Below the pieces are notes generated by a model. It ran no database searches, was not told where the DNA came from, and saw nothing but the letters and a program-made list of their open reading frames with translations. Source: Loxodes magnus (taxonomy: Eukaryota; Ciliophora; Karyorelictea; Loxodida; Loxodidae). From it: a stretch of 64,000 nt of DNA. Made by a program: the position numbers and the translations under genes. Where the stretch lies: NCBI GenBank assembly GCA_946699065.1, contig CAMPDV010002464.1, forward strand, positions 1-64,000, in the 5' to 3' direction. Within the stretch, counting starts at the first letter, position 1. Each line of letters starts with the position of its first letter. Of this stretch, positions 27,450-41,006 are shown one piece after another.

Positions 27450-27848
27450 TCTCTAGCATACTCCTTAAAACTGAAACTCTATCTTCTTTTCTTACTTCAC
27501 TTCTTCACTTTTCTAAATACTTATTACTTCTCAAAGCATACTCCTTAAAACTGAAATTCTATCTTCTTTTCTTACTTCACTTCATCACTTTTCTAAATAC
27601 TTATTACTTCTAAAAGCATACTCCTTAAAACTGAAATTCTATCTTCTTTTCTTACTTTACTTCTTCACTTTTCAAAATACTTATTACTTCTCAAAGCATA
27701 CTCCTTAAAACTGAAACTCTATCTTCTTTTCTTACTTTACTTCCTCACTTTTCTAAATACTTATTACTTCTCAAAGCATACTCTTTAAAACTGAAATTCT
27801 ATCTTCTTTTCTTACTTTACTTCTTCACTTTTCAAAATACTTATTACT

Positions 27849-28487
27849 TCTCAAAGCATACTCCTTAAAACTGAAATTCTATCTTCTTTTCTTACTTCAC
27901 TTCTTCACTTTTCTAAATTCTTATTACTTCTCAAAGCATACTCCTTAAAACTGAAACTCTATCTTCTTTTCTTACTTCACTTCATCACTTTTCTAAATAC
28001 TTATTACTTCTAAAAGCATACTCTTTAAAACTGAAATTCTATCTTCTTTTCTTACTTTACTTCTTCACTTTTCTAAATACTTATTACTTCTCAAAGCATA
28101 CTCCTTAAAACTGAAATTCTATCTTCTTTTCTTACTTCACTTCTTCACTTTTCTAAATACTTATTACTTCTAAAAGCATACTCTTTAAAACTGAAATTCT
28201 ATCTTCTTTTCTTACTTTACTTCTTCACTTTTCAAAATACTTATTACTTCTCAAAGCATACTCCTTAAAACTGAAACTCTATCTTCTTTTCTTACTTTAC
28301 TTCCTCACTTTTCTAAATACTTATTACTTCTCAAAGCATACTCTTTAAAACTGAAATTCTATCTTCTTTTCTTACTTTACTTCCTCACTTTTCTAAATAC
28401 TTATTACTTCTCAAAGCATACTCCTTAAAACTAAATTCTTTCTTCTTTTCTTACTTCACTTCTTCACTTTTCTAAATACTTATTACT
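27849..28487 (+). repeat. Diverged copy of the 23.6-24.25-kb block
   Basis: Eight units follow the order of 23617-24254: AAATTC/AAATTCTT, AAACTC/TTCATC, CTCTTT/TTTAC, AAATTC, TCTAAAAGC/CTCTTT/TTCAAAATAC, AAACTC/TTTAC/TTCCTC, CTCTTT, and a unit with lost G25 and CTTTC. Differences include TCTAAAAGC instead of TCTCAAAGC at 28009, TTCTTC for TTCATC at 28089, and retention of G25 at 28169. Confidence 0.75.
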
Positions 28488-28887
28488 TCTCAAAGCATAC
28501 TCCTTAAAACTGAAACTCTATCTTCTTTTCTTACTTTACTTCTTCACTTTTCTAAATACTTATTACTTCTCAAAGCATACTCCTTAAAACTGAAATTCTA
28601 TCTTCTTTTCTTACTTTACTTCTTCACTTTTCAAAATACTTATTACTTCTCAAAGCATACTCCTTAAAACTGAAATTCTATCTTCTTTTCTTACTTCACT
28701 TCTTCACTTTTCTAAATACTTATTACTTCTCAAAGCATACTCCTTAAAACTGAAATTCTATCTTCTTTTCTTACTTTACTTCTTCACTTTTCAAAATACT
28801 TATTACTTCTCAAAGCATACTCTTTAAAACTGAAATTCTATCTTCTTTTCTTACTTCACTTCTTCACTTTTCTAAATACTTATTACT

Positions 28888-29126
28888 TCTCTAGCATACT
28901 CCCTAAAACTGAAACTCTATCTTCTTTTCTTACTTCACTTCTTCACTTTTCAAAATACTTATTACTTCTAAAAGCATACTCTTTAAAACTGAAATTCTAT
29001 CTTCTTTTCTTACTTCACTTCCTCACTTTTCTAAATACTTATTACTTCTCAAAGCATACTCTTTAAAACTGAAATTCTTTTTTCTTTTCTTACTTCACTT
29101 CTTCACTTTTCTAAATACTTATTACT
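28888..29126 (+). repeat. Dispersed trimer copy of the 17.9/18.5-kb heptamer
   Basis: The units TCTCTAGC/CCCTAA, TCTAAAAGC/CTCTTT/TTCCTC and CTCTTT/AAATTCTTTTTTC at 28888, 28967 and 29047 repeat the order at 17945-18183 and 18504-18742, about 11 kb upstream. It is embedded in otherwise different neighbours, so a short segment was moved or converted rather than the whole heptamer. Confidence 0.8.
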
Positions 29127-29964
29127 TCTCAAAGCATACTCTTTAAAACTGAAATTCTATCTTCTTTTCTTACTTTACTTCTTCACTTTTCTAAATACTT
29201 ATTACTTCTAAAAGCATACTCTTTAAAACTGAAATTCTATCTTCTTTTCTTACTTCACTTCCTCACTTTTCTAAATACTTATTACTTCTCAAAGCATACT
29301 CCCTAAAACTGAAACTCTATCTTCTTTTCTTACTTCACTTCTTCGCTTTTCTAAATACTTATTACTTCTCAAAGCATACTCCTTAAAACTGAAATTCTAT
29401 CTTCTTTTCTTACTTTACTTCTTCACTTTTCAAAATACTTATTACTTCTCAAAGCATACTCCTTAAAACTGAAACTCTATCTTCTTTTCTTACTTAACTT
29501 CTTCACTTTTCTAAATACTTATTACTTCTCAAAGCATACTCCTTAAAACTGAAATTCTTTATTCTTTTCTTACTTCACTTCTTCACTTTTCTAAATACTT
29601 ATTACTTCTCAAAGAATACTCCTTAAAACTGAAATTCTTTATTCTTTTCTTACTTCACTTCTTCACTTTTCTAAATTCTTATTACTTCTCAAAGCATACT
29701 CCTTAAAACTGAAATTCTATCTTCTTTTCTTACTTTACTTCTTCACTTTTCTAAATTCTTATTACTTCTCAAAGAATACTCCCTAAAACTAAATTCTTTC
29801 TTCTTTTCTTACTTTACTTCTTCACTTTTCTAAATACTTATTACTTCTCAAAGCATACTCCTTAAAACTGAAACTCTATCTTCTTTTCTTACTTAACTTC
29901 TTCACTTTTCTAAATTCTTATTACTTCTCAAAGCATACTCCTTAAAACTGAAATTCTTTATTCT

Positions 29965-30853
29965 TTTCTTACTTCACTTCTTCACTTTTCTAAATACTTA
30001 TTACTTCTCAAAGAATACTCCCTAAAACTGAAACTCTATCTTCTTTTCTTACTTCACTTCCTCACTTTTCTAAATACTTATTACTTCTCAAAGCATACTC
30101 CTTAAAACTGAAACTCTATCTTCTTTTCTTACTTTACTTCTTCACTTTTCAAAATACTTATTACTTCTCAAAGCATACTCCTTAAAACTGAAATTCTTTA
30201 TTCTTTTCTTACTTCACTTCTTCACTTTTCTAAATTCTTATTACTTCTCAAAGCATACTCCTTAAAACTGAAATTCTATCTTCTTTTCTTACTTTACTTC
30301 TTCACTTTTCTAAATTCTTATTACTTCTCAAAGAATACTCCCTAAAACTAAATTCTTTCTTCTTTTCTTACTTTACTTCTTCACTTTTCTAAATACTTAT
30401 TACTTCTCAAAGCATACTCCTTAAAACTGAAACTCTATCTTCTTTTCTTACTTAACTTCTTCACTTTTCTAAATTCTTATTACTTCTCAAAGCATACTCC
30501 TTAAAACTGAAATTCTTTATTCTTTTCTTACTTCACTTCTTCACTTTTCTAAATACTTATTACTTCTCAAAGAATACTCCCTAAAACTGAAACTCTATCT
30601 TCTTTTCTTACTTCACTTCTTCGCTTTTCTAAATTCTTATTACTTCTCAAAGCATACTCCTTAAAACTGAAATTCTTTCTTCTTTTCTTACTTAACTTCT
30701 TCACTTTTCTAAATACTTATTACTTCTCAAAGAATACTCCCTAAAACTGAAACTCTATCTTCTTTTCTTACTTCACTTCTTCGCTTTTCTAAATACTTAT
30801 TACTTCTCAAAGCATACTCCTTAAAACTGAAATTCTATCTTCTTTTCTTACTT
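29965..30853 (+). repeat. Segmental duplication B, copy 2 (889 bp)
   Basis: Partner of 26131-27019. Just upstream, the five-unit order 29607-30005 is the same as 30166-30564 inside this copy (offset 559 bp) and as 26332-26730 in copy 1. The CTTTATTC-led pentamer therefore exists three times in 4 kb, twice here in near-tandem. Confidence 0.92.
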
Positions 30854-31043
30854 TACTTCTTCACTTTTCAAAATTCTTATTACTTCTCAAAGAATACTCC
30901 TTAAAACTGAAATTCTATCTTCTTTTCTTACTTTACTTCTTCACTTTTCTAAATACTTATTACTTCTCAAAGAATACTCCCTAAAACTAAATTCTTTCTT
31001 CTTTTCTTACTTTACTTCTTCACTTTTCTAAATACTTATTACT

Positions 31044-31363
31044 TCTCAAAGCATACTCCTTAAAACTCAAATTCTTTCTTCTTTTCTTACTTTACTTCTT
31101 CACTTTTCTAAATACTTATTACTTCTCAAAGCATACTCCTTAAAACTGAAATTCTATCTTCTTTTCTTACTTCACTTCATCACTTTTCTAAATACTTATT
31201 ACTTCTCAAAGCATACTCCTTAAAACTGAAATTCTATCTTCTTTTCTTACTTTACTTCTTCACTTTTCAAAATACTTATTACTTCTCAAAGCATACTCCT
31301 TAAAACTGAAACTCTATCTTCTTTTCTTACTTTACTTCCTCACTTTTCTAAATACTTATTACT
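31044..31363 (+). repeat. Dispersed tetramer with TTCATC then TTCAAAATAC
   Basis: Units ACTCAAATTCTTTC/TTTAC (31044), AAATTC/TTCATC (31124), AAATTC/TTTAC/TTCAAAATAC (31204) and AAACTC/TTTAC/TTCCTC (31284) appear in the same order at 40719-41038. The central TTCATC to TTCAAAATAC pair also leads the blocks at 32801, 39113 and 43106. Confidence 0.82.
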
Positions 31364-32274
31364 TCTCAAAGAATACTCCTTAAAACTGAAACTTTATCTT
31401 CTTTTCTTACTTCACTTCTTCACTTTTCTAAATACTTATTACTTCTCAAAGCATACTCCTTAAAACTGAAATTCTATCTTCTTTTCTTACTTCACTTCTT
31501 CACTTTTCTAAATACTTATTACTTATCAAAGAATACTCCCTAAAACTGAAACTCTATCTTCTTTTCTTACTTCACTTCTTCGCTTTTTTAAATACTTATT
31601 ACTTCTAAAAGCATACTCCTTAAAACTGAAATTCTATCTTCTTTTCTTACTTCACTTCTTCACTTTTCAAAATACTTATTACTTCTCAAAGCATACTCCT
31701 TAAAACTGAAACTCTATCTTCTTTTCTTACTTCACTTCTTCACTTTTCTAAATACTTATTACTTCTCAAAGCATACTCCTTAAAACTGAAACTCTATCTT
31801 CTTTTCTTACTTTACTTCCTCACTTTTCTAAATATTTATTACTTCTAAAAGCATACTCCTTAAAACTGAAATTCTATCTTCTTTTCTTACTTCACTTCTT
31901 CACTTTTCTAAATACTTATTACTTCTCTAGCATACTCCTTAAAACTGAAACTCTATCTTCTTTTCTTACTTCACTTCTTCACTTTTCTAAATTCTTATTA
32001 CTTCTCAAAGCATACTCCTTAAAACTGAAATTCTATCTTCTTTTCTTACTTCACTTCTTCACTTTTCTAAATACTTATTACTTCTCAAAGCATACTCTTT
32101 AAAACTGAAATTCTATCTTCTTTTCTTACTTTACTTCTTCACTTTTCTAAATACTTATTACTTCTCAAAGCATACTCCTTAAAACTGAAATTCTATCTTC
32201 TTTTTTTACTTTACTTCTTCACTTTTCAAAATACTTATTACTTCTCAAAGAATACTCCTTAAAACTAAATTCTT

Positions 32275-32744
32275 TCTTCTTTTCTTACTTCACTTCTTCG
32301 CTTTTTTAAATACTTATTACTTCTCAAAGCATACTCCTTAAAACTGAAACTCTATCTTCTTTTCTTACTTTACTTCTTCACTTTTCTAAATACTTATTAC
32401 TTCTCAAAGCATACTCCTTAAAACTGAAACTCTATTTTCTTTTCTTACTTTACTTCCTCACTTTTCTAAATTCTTATTACTTCTCAAAGAATACTCCCTA
32501 AAACTGAAATTCTATCTTCTTTTCTTACTTTACTTCTTCACTTTTCTAAATATTTATTACTTCTAAAAGCATACTCCTTAAAACTAAATTCTTTCTTCTT
32601 TTCTTACTTTACTTCTTCACTTTTCTAAATACTTATTACTTCTCAAAGCATACTCCTTAAAACTCAAATTCTTTCTTCTTTTCTTACTTCACTTCTTCAC
32701 TTTTCTAAATACTTATTACTTCTCAAAGCATACTCCTTAAAACT
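32275..32744 (+). repeat. Segmental duplication C, copy 1 (470 bp)
   Basis: Matches 37707-38176 at offset 5,432 bp. It begins in a TCGC unit that has an extra T in the following run (CGCTTTTTTAAA), passes AAACTC, CTATTTTC with AAATTCTT, GAATACTCCC with AAATATTT, and TCTAAAAGC with lost G25, and ends at an ACTC/ACTG difference (32745 against 38177). Confidence 0.9.
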
Positions 32745-32800
32745 CAAATTCTTTCTTCTTTTCTTACTTTACTTCTTCACTTTTCTAAATACTTATTACT

Positions 32801-33430
32801 TCTCAAAGCATACTCCTTAAAACTGAAATTCTATCTTCTTTTCTTACTTCACTTCATCACTTTTCTAAATACTTATTACTTCTCAAAGCATACTCCTTAA
32901 AACTGAAATTCTATCTTCTTTTCTTACTTTACTTCTTCACTTTTCAAAATACTTATTACTTCTCAAAGCATACTCCTTAAAACTGAAATTCTATCTTCTT
33001 TTCTTACTTTACTTCTTCACTTTTCTAAATACTTATTACTTCTCAAAGCATACTCCTTAAAACTGAAATTCTATCTTCTTTTCTTACTTTACTTCTTCAC
33101 TTTTCTAAATACTTATTACATCTCAAAGAATACTCCCTAAAACTGAAATTCTATCTTCTTTTCTTACTTCACTTCTTCACTTTTCTAAATATTTATTACT
33201 TCTAAAAGCATACTCCTTAAAACTGAAATTCTATCTTCTTTTCTTACTTCACTTCTTCACTTTTCTAAATACTTATTACTTCTCAAAGCATACTCCTTAA
33301 AACTGAAATTCTATCTTCTTTTCTTACTTTACTTCCTCACTTTTCTAAATACTTATTACTTCTCAAAGCATACTCCTTAAAACTGAAACTTTATCTTCTT
33401 TTCTTACTTCACTTCTTCACTTTTCTAAAT
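32801..33430 (+). repeat. Segmental duplication D, copy 1 (about 630 bp)
   Basis: Eight units: TTCATC, TTCAAAATAC, two AAATTC/TTTAC units with the second ending ACATCTC, GAATACTCCC with AAATATTT, TCTAAAAGC, TTTAC/TTCCTC, and AAACTTTA. The order recurs at 43106-43735 (offset 10,305 bp) and, without the last unit, at 39113-39650 (offset 6,312 bp). The inner trio ACATCTC/GAATACTCCC, AAATATTT, TCTAAAAGC is also present at about 35600-35840. Confidence 0.9.
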
Positions 33431-34654
33431 TCTTATTACTTCTCAAAGCATACTCCTTAAAACTGAAATTCTTTATTCTTTTCTTACTTCACTTCTTCAC
33501 TTTTCTAAATACTTATTACTTCTCAAAGCATACTCCTTAAAACTGAAATTCTATCTTCTTTTCTTACTTTACTTCTTCACTTTTCTAAATACTTATTACT
33601 TCTCAAAGAATACTCCTTAAAACTGAAATTCTATCTTCTTTTCTTACTTCACTTCTTCACTTTTCTAAATTCTTATTACTTCTCAAAGCATACTCCTTAA
33701 AACTGAAACTCTATCTTCTTTTCTTACTTCACTTCATCACTTTTCTAAATACTTATTACTTCTCTAGCATACTCCTTAAAACTGAAATTCTATCTTCTTT
33801 TCTTACTTCACTTCCTCACTTTTCTAAATACTTATTACTTCTCAAAGCATACTCCCTAAAACTGAAACTCTATCTTCTTTTCTTACTTTACTTCCTCACT
33901 TTTCTAAATACTTATTACTTATCAAAGAATACTCCCTAAAACTGAAACTCTATCTTCTTTTCTTACTTCACTTCATCACTTTTCTAAATACTTATTACTT
34001 ATCAAAGAATACTCCCTAAAACTGAAACTCTATCTTCTTTTCTTACTTTACTTCCTCACTTTTCTAAATACTTATTACTTCTCAAAGAATACTCCTTAAA
34101 ACTGAAACTCTATCTTCTTTTCTTACTTCACTTCTTCACTTTTCTAAATACTTATTACTTATCAAAGAATACTCCCTAAAACTGAAATTCTATCTTCTTT
34201 TCTTACTTCACTTCATCACTTTTCTAAATACTTATTACTTCTCTAGCATACTCCTTAAAACTGAAATTCTATCTTCTTTTCTTACTTCACTTCCTCACTT
34301 TTCTAAATACTTATTACTTCTCAAAGCATACTCCTTAAAACTGAAATTCTATCTTCTTTTCTTACTTCACTTCTTCACTTTTCTAAATACTTATTACTTC
34401 TAAAAGCATACTCTTTAAAACTGAAATTCTATCTTCTTTTCTTACTTTACTTCTTCACTTTTCTAAATATTTATTACTTCTAAAAGAATACTCCTTAAAA
34501 CTGAAACTCTATCTTCTTTTCTTACTTCACTTCTTCACTTTTCTAAATACTTATTACTTCTCTAGCATACTCCTTAAAACTGAAACTCTATCTTCTTTTC
34601 TTACTTCACTTCTTCACTTTTCTAAATTCTTATTACTTCTCAAAGCATACTCCT

Positions 34655-35145
34655 TAAAACTGAAACTCTATCTTCCTTTCTTACTTCACTTCTTCACTTT
34701 TCTAAATACTTATTACTTCTCAAAGCATACTCTTTAAAACTGAAATTCTATCTTCTTTTCTTACTTTACTTCTTCACTTTTCTAAATACTTATTACTTCT
34801 CAAAGCATACTCCTTAAAACTGAAATTCTATCTTCTTTTTTTACTTTACTTCTTCACTTTTCAAAATACTTATTACTTCTCAAAGCATACTCCTTAAAAC
34901 TGAAATTCTATCTTCTTTTCTTACTTCACTTCCTCACTTTTCTAAATACTTATTACTTCTCAAAGAATACTCCCTAAAACTGAAACTCTATCTTCTTTTC
35001 TTACTTCACTTCTTCACTTTTCTAAATACTTATTACTTCTCAAAGCATACTCCTTAAAACTGAAATTCTATCTTCCTTTCTTACTTCACTTCTTCACTTT
35101 TCTAAATTCTTATTACTTCTCAAAGCATACTCCCTAAAACTGAAA
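34655..35145 (+). repeat. Segmental duplication E, copy 1 (about 490 bp)
   Basis: Matches 47115-47605 at offset 12,460 bp, the longest separation found. It carries CTTCCTTT, CTCTTT, a long T run (CTTCTTTTTTTTAC) with TTCAAAATAC, TTCAC/TTCCTC, GAATACTCCC, and AAATTC/CTTCCTTT with AAATTCTT. It ends at an AAACTC/AAATTC difference at 35146. The T-run unit and its neighbours also occur near 38230-38590, and single T-run units occur near 32200 and 46815. Confidence 0.88.
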
Positions 35146-37706
35146 CTCTATCTTCTTTTCTTACTTCACTTCTTCACTTTTCTAAATACTTATTACTTCT
35201 CAAAGCATACTCCTTAAAACTGAAATTCTATCTTCTTTTCTTACTTTACTTCCTCACTTTTCTAAATACTTATTACTTCTCAAAGCATACTCCTTAAAAC
35301 TGAAACTCTATCTTCTTTTCTTACTTTACTTCTTCACTTTTCTAAATACTTATTACTTCTCAAAGAATACTCCCTAAAACTGAAACTCTATCTTCTTTTC
35401 TTACTTAACTTCTTCACTTTTCTAAATACTTATTACTTCTCAAAGCATACTCCTTAAAACTGAAATTCTTTCTTCTTTTCTTTCTTCACTTCTTCACTTT
35501 TCTAAATACTTATCACTTCTCAAAGCATACTCCTTAAAACTGAAATTCTATCTTCTTTTCTTACTTCACTTCTTCACTTTTCTAAATACTTATTACTTCT
35601 CAAAGCATACTCCTTAAAACTGAAATTCTATCTTCTTTTCTTACTTTACTTCTTCACTTTTCTAAATACTTATTACATCTCAAAGAATACTCCCTAAAAC
35701 TGAAATTCTATCTTCTTTTCTTACTTCACTTCTTCACTTTTCTAAATATTTATTACTTCTAAAAGCATACTCCTTAAAACTGAAATTCTATCTTCTTTTC
35801 TTACTTCACTTCTTCACTTTTCTAAATACTTATTACTTCTCAAAGCATACTCCTTAAAACTGAAATTCTATCTTCTTTTCTTACTTTACTTCTTCACTTT
35901 TCTAAATTCTTATTACTTCTCAAAGAATACTCCCTAAAACTAAATTCTTTCTTCTTTTCTTACTTTACTTCTTCACTTTTCTAAATACTTATTACTTCTC
36001 AAAGCATACTCCTTAAAACTCAAATTCTTTCTTCTTTTCTTACTTCACTTCTTCACTTTTCTAAATACTTATTACTTCTCAAAGCATACTCCTTAAAACT
36101 GAAATTCTATCTTCTTTTCTTACTTTACTTCTTCACTTTTCAAAATACTTATTACTTCTCAAAGCATACTCCTTAAAACTGAAACTCTATTTTCTTTTCT
36201 TACTTTACTTCCTCACTTTTCTAAATTCTTATTACTTCTCAAAGAATACTCCCTAAAACTGAAACTCTATCTTCTTTTCTTACTTTACTTCCTCACTTTT
36301 CTAAATACTTATTACTTCTAAAAGCATACTCTTTAAAACTGAAACTCTATCTTCTTTTCTTACTTTACTTCTTCACTTTTCTAAATACTTATTACTTCTC
36401 AAAGCATACTCCTTAAAACTGAAATTCTATCTTCTTTTCTTACTTCACTTCTTCACTTTTCTAAATTCTTATTACTTCTCAAAGAATACTCCTTAAAACT
36501 GAAACTCTATCTTCTTTTCTTACTTTACTTCTTCACTTTTCTAAATTCTCATTACTTCTCAAAGAATACTCCTTAAAACTAAATTCTTTCTTCTTTTCTT
36601 ACTTCACTTCTTCACTTTTCTAAATTCTTATTACTTCTCAAAGCATACTCCTTAAAACTGAAATTCTATCTTCTTTTCTTACTTCACTTCTTCACTTTTC
36701 TAAATTCTTATTACTTCTCAAAGCATACTCCCTAAAACTGAAACTCTATCTTCCTTTCTTACTTCACTTCTTCACTTTTCTAAATACTTATTACTTATCA
36801 AAGAATACTCCCTAAAACTGAAACTCTATCTTCTTTTCTTACTTCACTTCTTCACTTTTCTAAATACTTATTACTTCTCTAGCATACTCCTTAAAACTGA
36901 AATTCTATCTTCTTTTCTTACTTCACTTCCTCACTTTTCTAAATACTTATTACTTCTCAAAGCATACTCCTTAAAACTGAAACTCTATCTTCTTTTCTTA
37001 CTTTACTTCTTCACTTTTCTAAATACTTATTACTTCTCAAAGAATACTCCCTAAAACTGAAACTCTATCTTCTTTTCTTACTTAACTTCTTCACTTTTCT
37101 AAATACTTATTACTTCTCAAAGCATACTCCTTAAAACTGAAATTCTATCTTCTTTTCTTACTTCACTTCCTCACTTTTCTAAATACTTATTACTTCTCAA
37201 AGCATACTCCTTAAAACTGAAATTCTATCTTCTTTTCTTACTTCACTTCCTCACTTTTCTAAATACTTATTACTTCTCAAAGCATACTCTTTAAAACTGA
37301 AATTCTATCTTCTTTTCTTACTTTACTTCCTCACTTTTCTAAATACTTATTACTTCTCAAAGCATACTCCTTAAAACTGAAACTCTATCTTCTTTTCTTA
37401 CTTTACTTCTTCACTTTTCTAAATACTTATTACTTCTCAAAGAATACTCCCTAAAACTGAAACTCTATCTTCTTTTCTTACTTTACTTCCTCACTTTTCT
37501 AAATACTTATTACTTCTCAAAGAATACTCCTTAAAACTGAAACTCTATCTTCTTTTCTTACTTTACTTCCTCACTTTTCTAAATACTTATTACTTCTCAA
37601 AGAATACTCCCTAAAACTGAAACTCTATCTTCTTTTCTTACTTCACTTCTTCACTTTTCTAATACTTATTACTTATCAAAGAATACTCCCTAAAACTGAA
37701 ACTCTA

Positions 37707-38176
37707 TCTTCTTTTCTTACTTCACTTCTTCGCTTTTTTAAATACTTATTACTTCTCAAAGCATACTCCTTAAAACTGAAACTCTATCTTCTTTTCTTAC
37801 TTTACTTCTTCACTTTTCTAAATACTTATTACTTCTCAAAGCATACTCCTTAAAACTGAAACTCTATTTTCTTTTCTTACTTTACTTCCTCACTTTTCTA
37901 AATTCTTATTACTTCTCAAAGAATACTCCCTAAAACTGAAATTCTATCTTCTTTTCTTACTTTACTTCTTCACTTTTCTAAATATTTATTACTTCTAAAA
38001 GCATACTCCTTAAAACTAAATTCTTTCTTCTTTTCTTACTTTACTTCTTCACTTTTCTAAATACTTATTACTTCTCAAAGCATACTCCTTAAAACTCAAA
38101 TTCTTTCTTCTTTTCTTACTTCACTTCTTCACTTTTCTAAATACTTATTACTTCTCAAAGCATACTCCTTAAAACT
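37707..38176 (+). repeat. Segmental duplication C, copy 2 (470 bp)
   Basis: Partner of 32275-32744. Immediately upstream, near 37661, one A is missing (TCTAATAC instead of TCTAAATAC), which is a private 1-bp loss. Confidence 0.9.
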
Positions 38177-39112
38177 GAAACTCTATCTTCCTTTCTTACT
38201 TAACTTCTTCACTTTTCTAAATACTTATTACTTCTCAAAGCATACTCTTTAAAACTGAAATTCTATCTTCTTTTCTTACTTTACTTCTTCACTTTTCTAA
38301 ATACTTATTACTTCTCAAAGCATACTCCTTAAAACTGAAATTCTATCTTCTTTTTTTACTTTACTTCTTCACTTTTCAAAATACTTATTACTTCTCAAAG
38401 CATACTCCTTAAAACTGAAATTCTATCTTCTTTTCTTACTTCACTTCCTCACTTTTCTAAATACTTATTACTTCTCAAAGAATACTCCCTAAAACTGAAA
38501 CTCTATCTTCTTTTCTTACTTCACTTCTTCACTTTTCTAAATACTTATTACTTCTCAAAGCATACTCCTTAAAACTGAAATTCTATCTTCCTTTCTTACT
38601 TTACTTCTTCACTTTTCTAAATACTTATTACTTCTCAAAGAATACTCCCTAAAACTGAAACTCTATCTTCTTTTCTTACTTCACTTCCTCACTTTTCTAA
38701 ATACTTATTACTTCTCAAAGCATACTCCTTAAAACTGAAACTCTATCTTCTTTTCTTACTTTACTTCTTCACTTTTCTAAATTCTTATTACTTCTCAAAG
38801 CATACTCCTTAAAACTGAAACTCTATCTTCTTTTCTTACTTCACTTCTTCACTTTTCTAAATTCTTATTACTTCTCAAAGCATACTCCTTAAAACTGAAA
38901 CTCTATCTTCCTTTCTTACTTCACTTCTTCACTTTTCTAAATACTTATTACTTCTCAAAGAATACTCCCTAAAACTGAAACTCTATCTTCTTTTCTTACT
39001 TCACTTCCTCACTTTTCTAAATACTTATTACTTCTCAAAGCATACTCCTTAAAACTCAAATTCTTTCTTCTTTTCTTACTTTACTTCCTCACTTTTCTAA
39101 ATACTTATTACT

Positions 39113-39650
39113 TCTCAAAGCATACTCCTTAAAACTGAAATTCTATCTTCTTTTCTTACTTCACTTCATCACTTTTCTAAATACTTATTACTTCTCAAAG
39201 CATACTCCTTAAAACTGAAATTCTATCTTCTTTTCTTACTTTACTTCTTCACTTTTCAAAATACTTATTACTTCTCAAAGCATACTCCTTAAAACTGAAA
39301 TTCTATCTTCTTTTCTTACTTTACTTCTTCACTTTTCTAAATACTTATTACTTCTCAAAGCATACTCCTTAAAACTGAAATTCTATCTTCTTTTCTTACT
39401 TTACTTCTTCACTTTTCTAAATACTTATTACATCTCAAAGAATACTCCCTAAAACTGAAATTCTATCTTCTTTTCTTACTTCACTTCTTCACTTTTCTAA
39501 ATATTTATTACTTCTAAAAGCATACTCCTTAAAACTGAAATTCTATCTTCTTTTCTTACTTCACTTCTTCACTTTTCTAAATACTTATTACTTCTCAAAG
39601 CATACTCCTTAAAACTGAAATTCTATCTTCTTTTCTTACTTTACTTCCTC
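39113..39650 (+). repeat. Segmental duplication D, copy 2
   Basis: Follows the order of 32801-33340. It breaks off where the unit at 39593 loses one base (CTCATTTTC instead of CTCACTTTTC), after which a CCCTAAAAC/CTTCCTTT unit follows in place of AAACTTTA. Confidence 0.87.
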
Positions 39651-40200
39651 ATTTTCTAAATACTTATTACTTCTCAAAGCATACTCCCTAAAACTGAAAC
39701 TCTATCTTCCTTTCTTACTTCACTTCTTCACTTTTCTAAATACTTATTACTTCTCAAAGCATACTCCTTAAAACTGAAATTCTATCTTCTTTTCTTACTT
39801 CACTTCTTCACTTTTCTAAATACTTATTACTTCTCAAAGCATACTCCTTAAAACTGAAATTCTATCTTCTTTTCTTACTTCACTTCTTCACTTTTCTAAA
39901 TACTTATTACTTCTCAAAGCATACTCCTTAAAACTCAAATTCTTTCTTCTTTTCTTACTTCACTTCTTCACTTTTCTAAATACTTATTACTTCTCAAAGC
40001 ATACTCCTTAAAACTGAAATTCTATCTTCTTTTCTTACTTTACTTCTTCACTTTTCTAAATACTTATTACTTCTAAAGAATACTCCTTAAAACTGAAATT
40101 CTATCTTCTTTTCTTACTTCACTTCTTCACTTTTCTAAATTCTTATTACTTCTCAAAGCATACTCCTTAAAACTGAAACTCTATCTTCTTTTCTTACTTC

Positions 40201-40675
40201 ACTTCTTCACTTTTCTAAATTCTTATTACTTCTCAAAGCATACTCCTTAAAACTGAAACTCTATCTTCCTTTCTTACTTCACTTCTTCACTTTTCTAAAT
40301 ACTTATTACTTCTCAAAGAATACTCCCTAAAACTGAAACTCTATCTTCTTTTCTTACTTCACTTCCTCACTTTTCTAAATACTTATTACTTCTCAAAGCA
40401 TACTCCTTAAAACTGAAACTCTATCTTCTTTTCTTACTTTACTTCTTCACTTTTCTAAATACTTATTACTTCTCAAAGCATACTCCTTAAAACTGAAATT
40501 CTATCTTCTTTTCTTACTTCACTTCTTCACTTTTCTAAATTCTTATTACTTCTCAAAGAATACTCCTTAAAACTGAAATTCTATCTTCTTTTCTTACTTT
40601 ACTTCTTCACTTTTCTAAATTCTTATTACTTCTCAAAGAATACTCCCTAAAACTAAATTCTTTCTTCTTTTCTTA
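40201..40675 (+). repeat. Segmental duplication F, copy 1 (475 bp)
   Basis: Matches 44115-44589 at offset 3,914 bp: AAACTC/CTTCCTTT, GAATACTCCC/TTCCTC, AAACTC/TTTAC, AAATTC/AAATTCTT, GAATACTCCTT/TTTAC/AAATTCTT, and GAATACTCCC with lost G25. Its first half also matches 26050-26320 and 53300-53570, so this order exists at least four times. Just upstream, near 40075, a private 1-bp loss gives TTCTAAAGAA. Confidence 0.88.
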
Positions 40676-41006
40676 CTTTACTTCTTCACTTTTCTAAATA
40701 CTTATTACTTCTCAAAGCATACTCCTTAAAACTCAAATTCTTTCTTCTTTTCTTACTTTACTTCTTCACTTTTCTAAATACTTATTACTTCTCAAAGCAT
40801 ACTCCTTAAAACTGAAATTCTATCTTCTTTTCTTACTTCACTTCATCACTTTTCTAAATACTTATTACTTCTCAAAGCATACTCCTTAAAACTGAAATTC
40901 TATCTTCTTTTCTTACTTTACTTCTTCACTTTTCAAAATACTTATTACTTCTCAAAGCATACTCCTTAAAACTGAAACTCTATCTTCTTTTCTTACTTTA
41001 CTTCCT

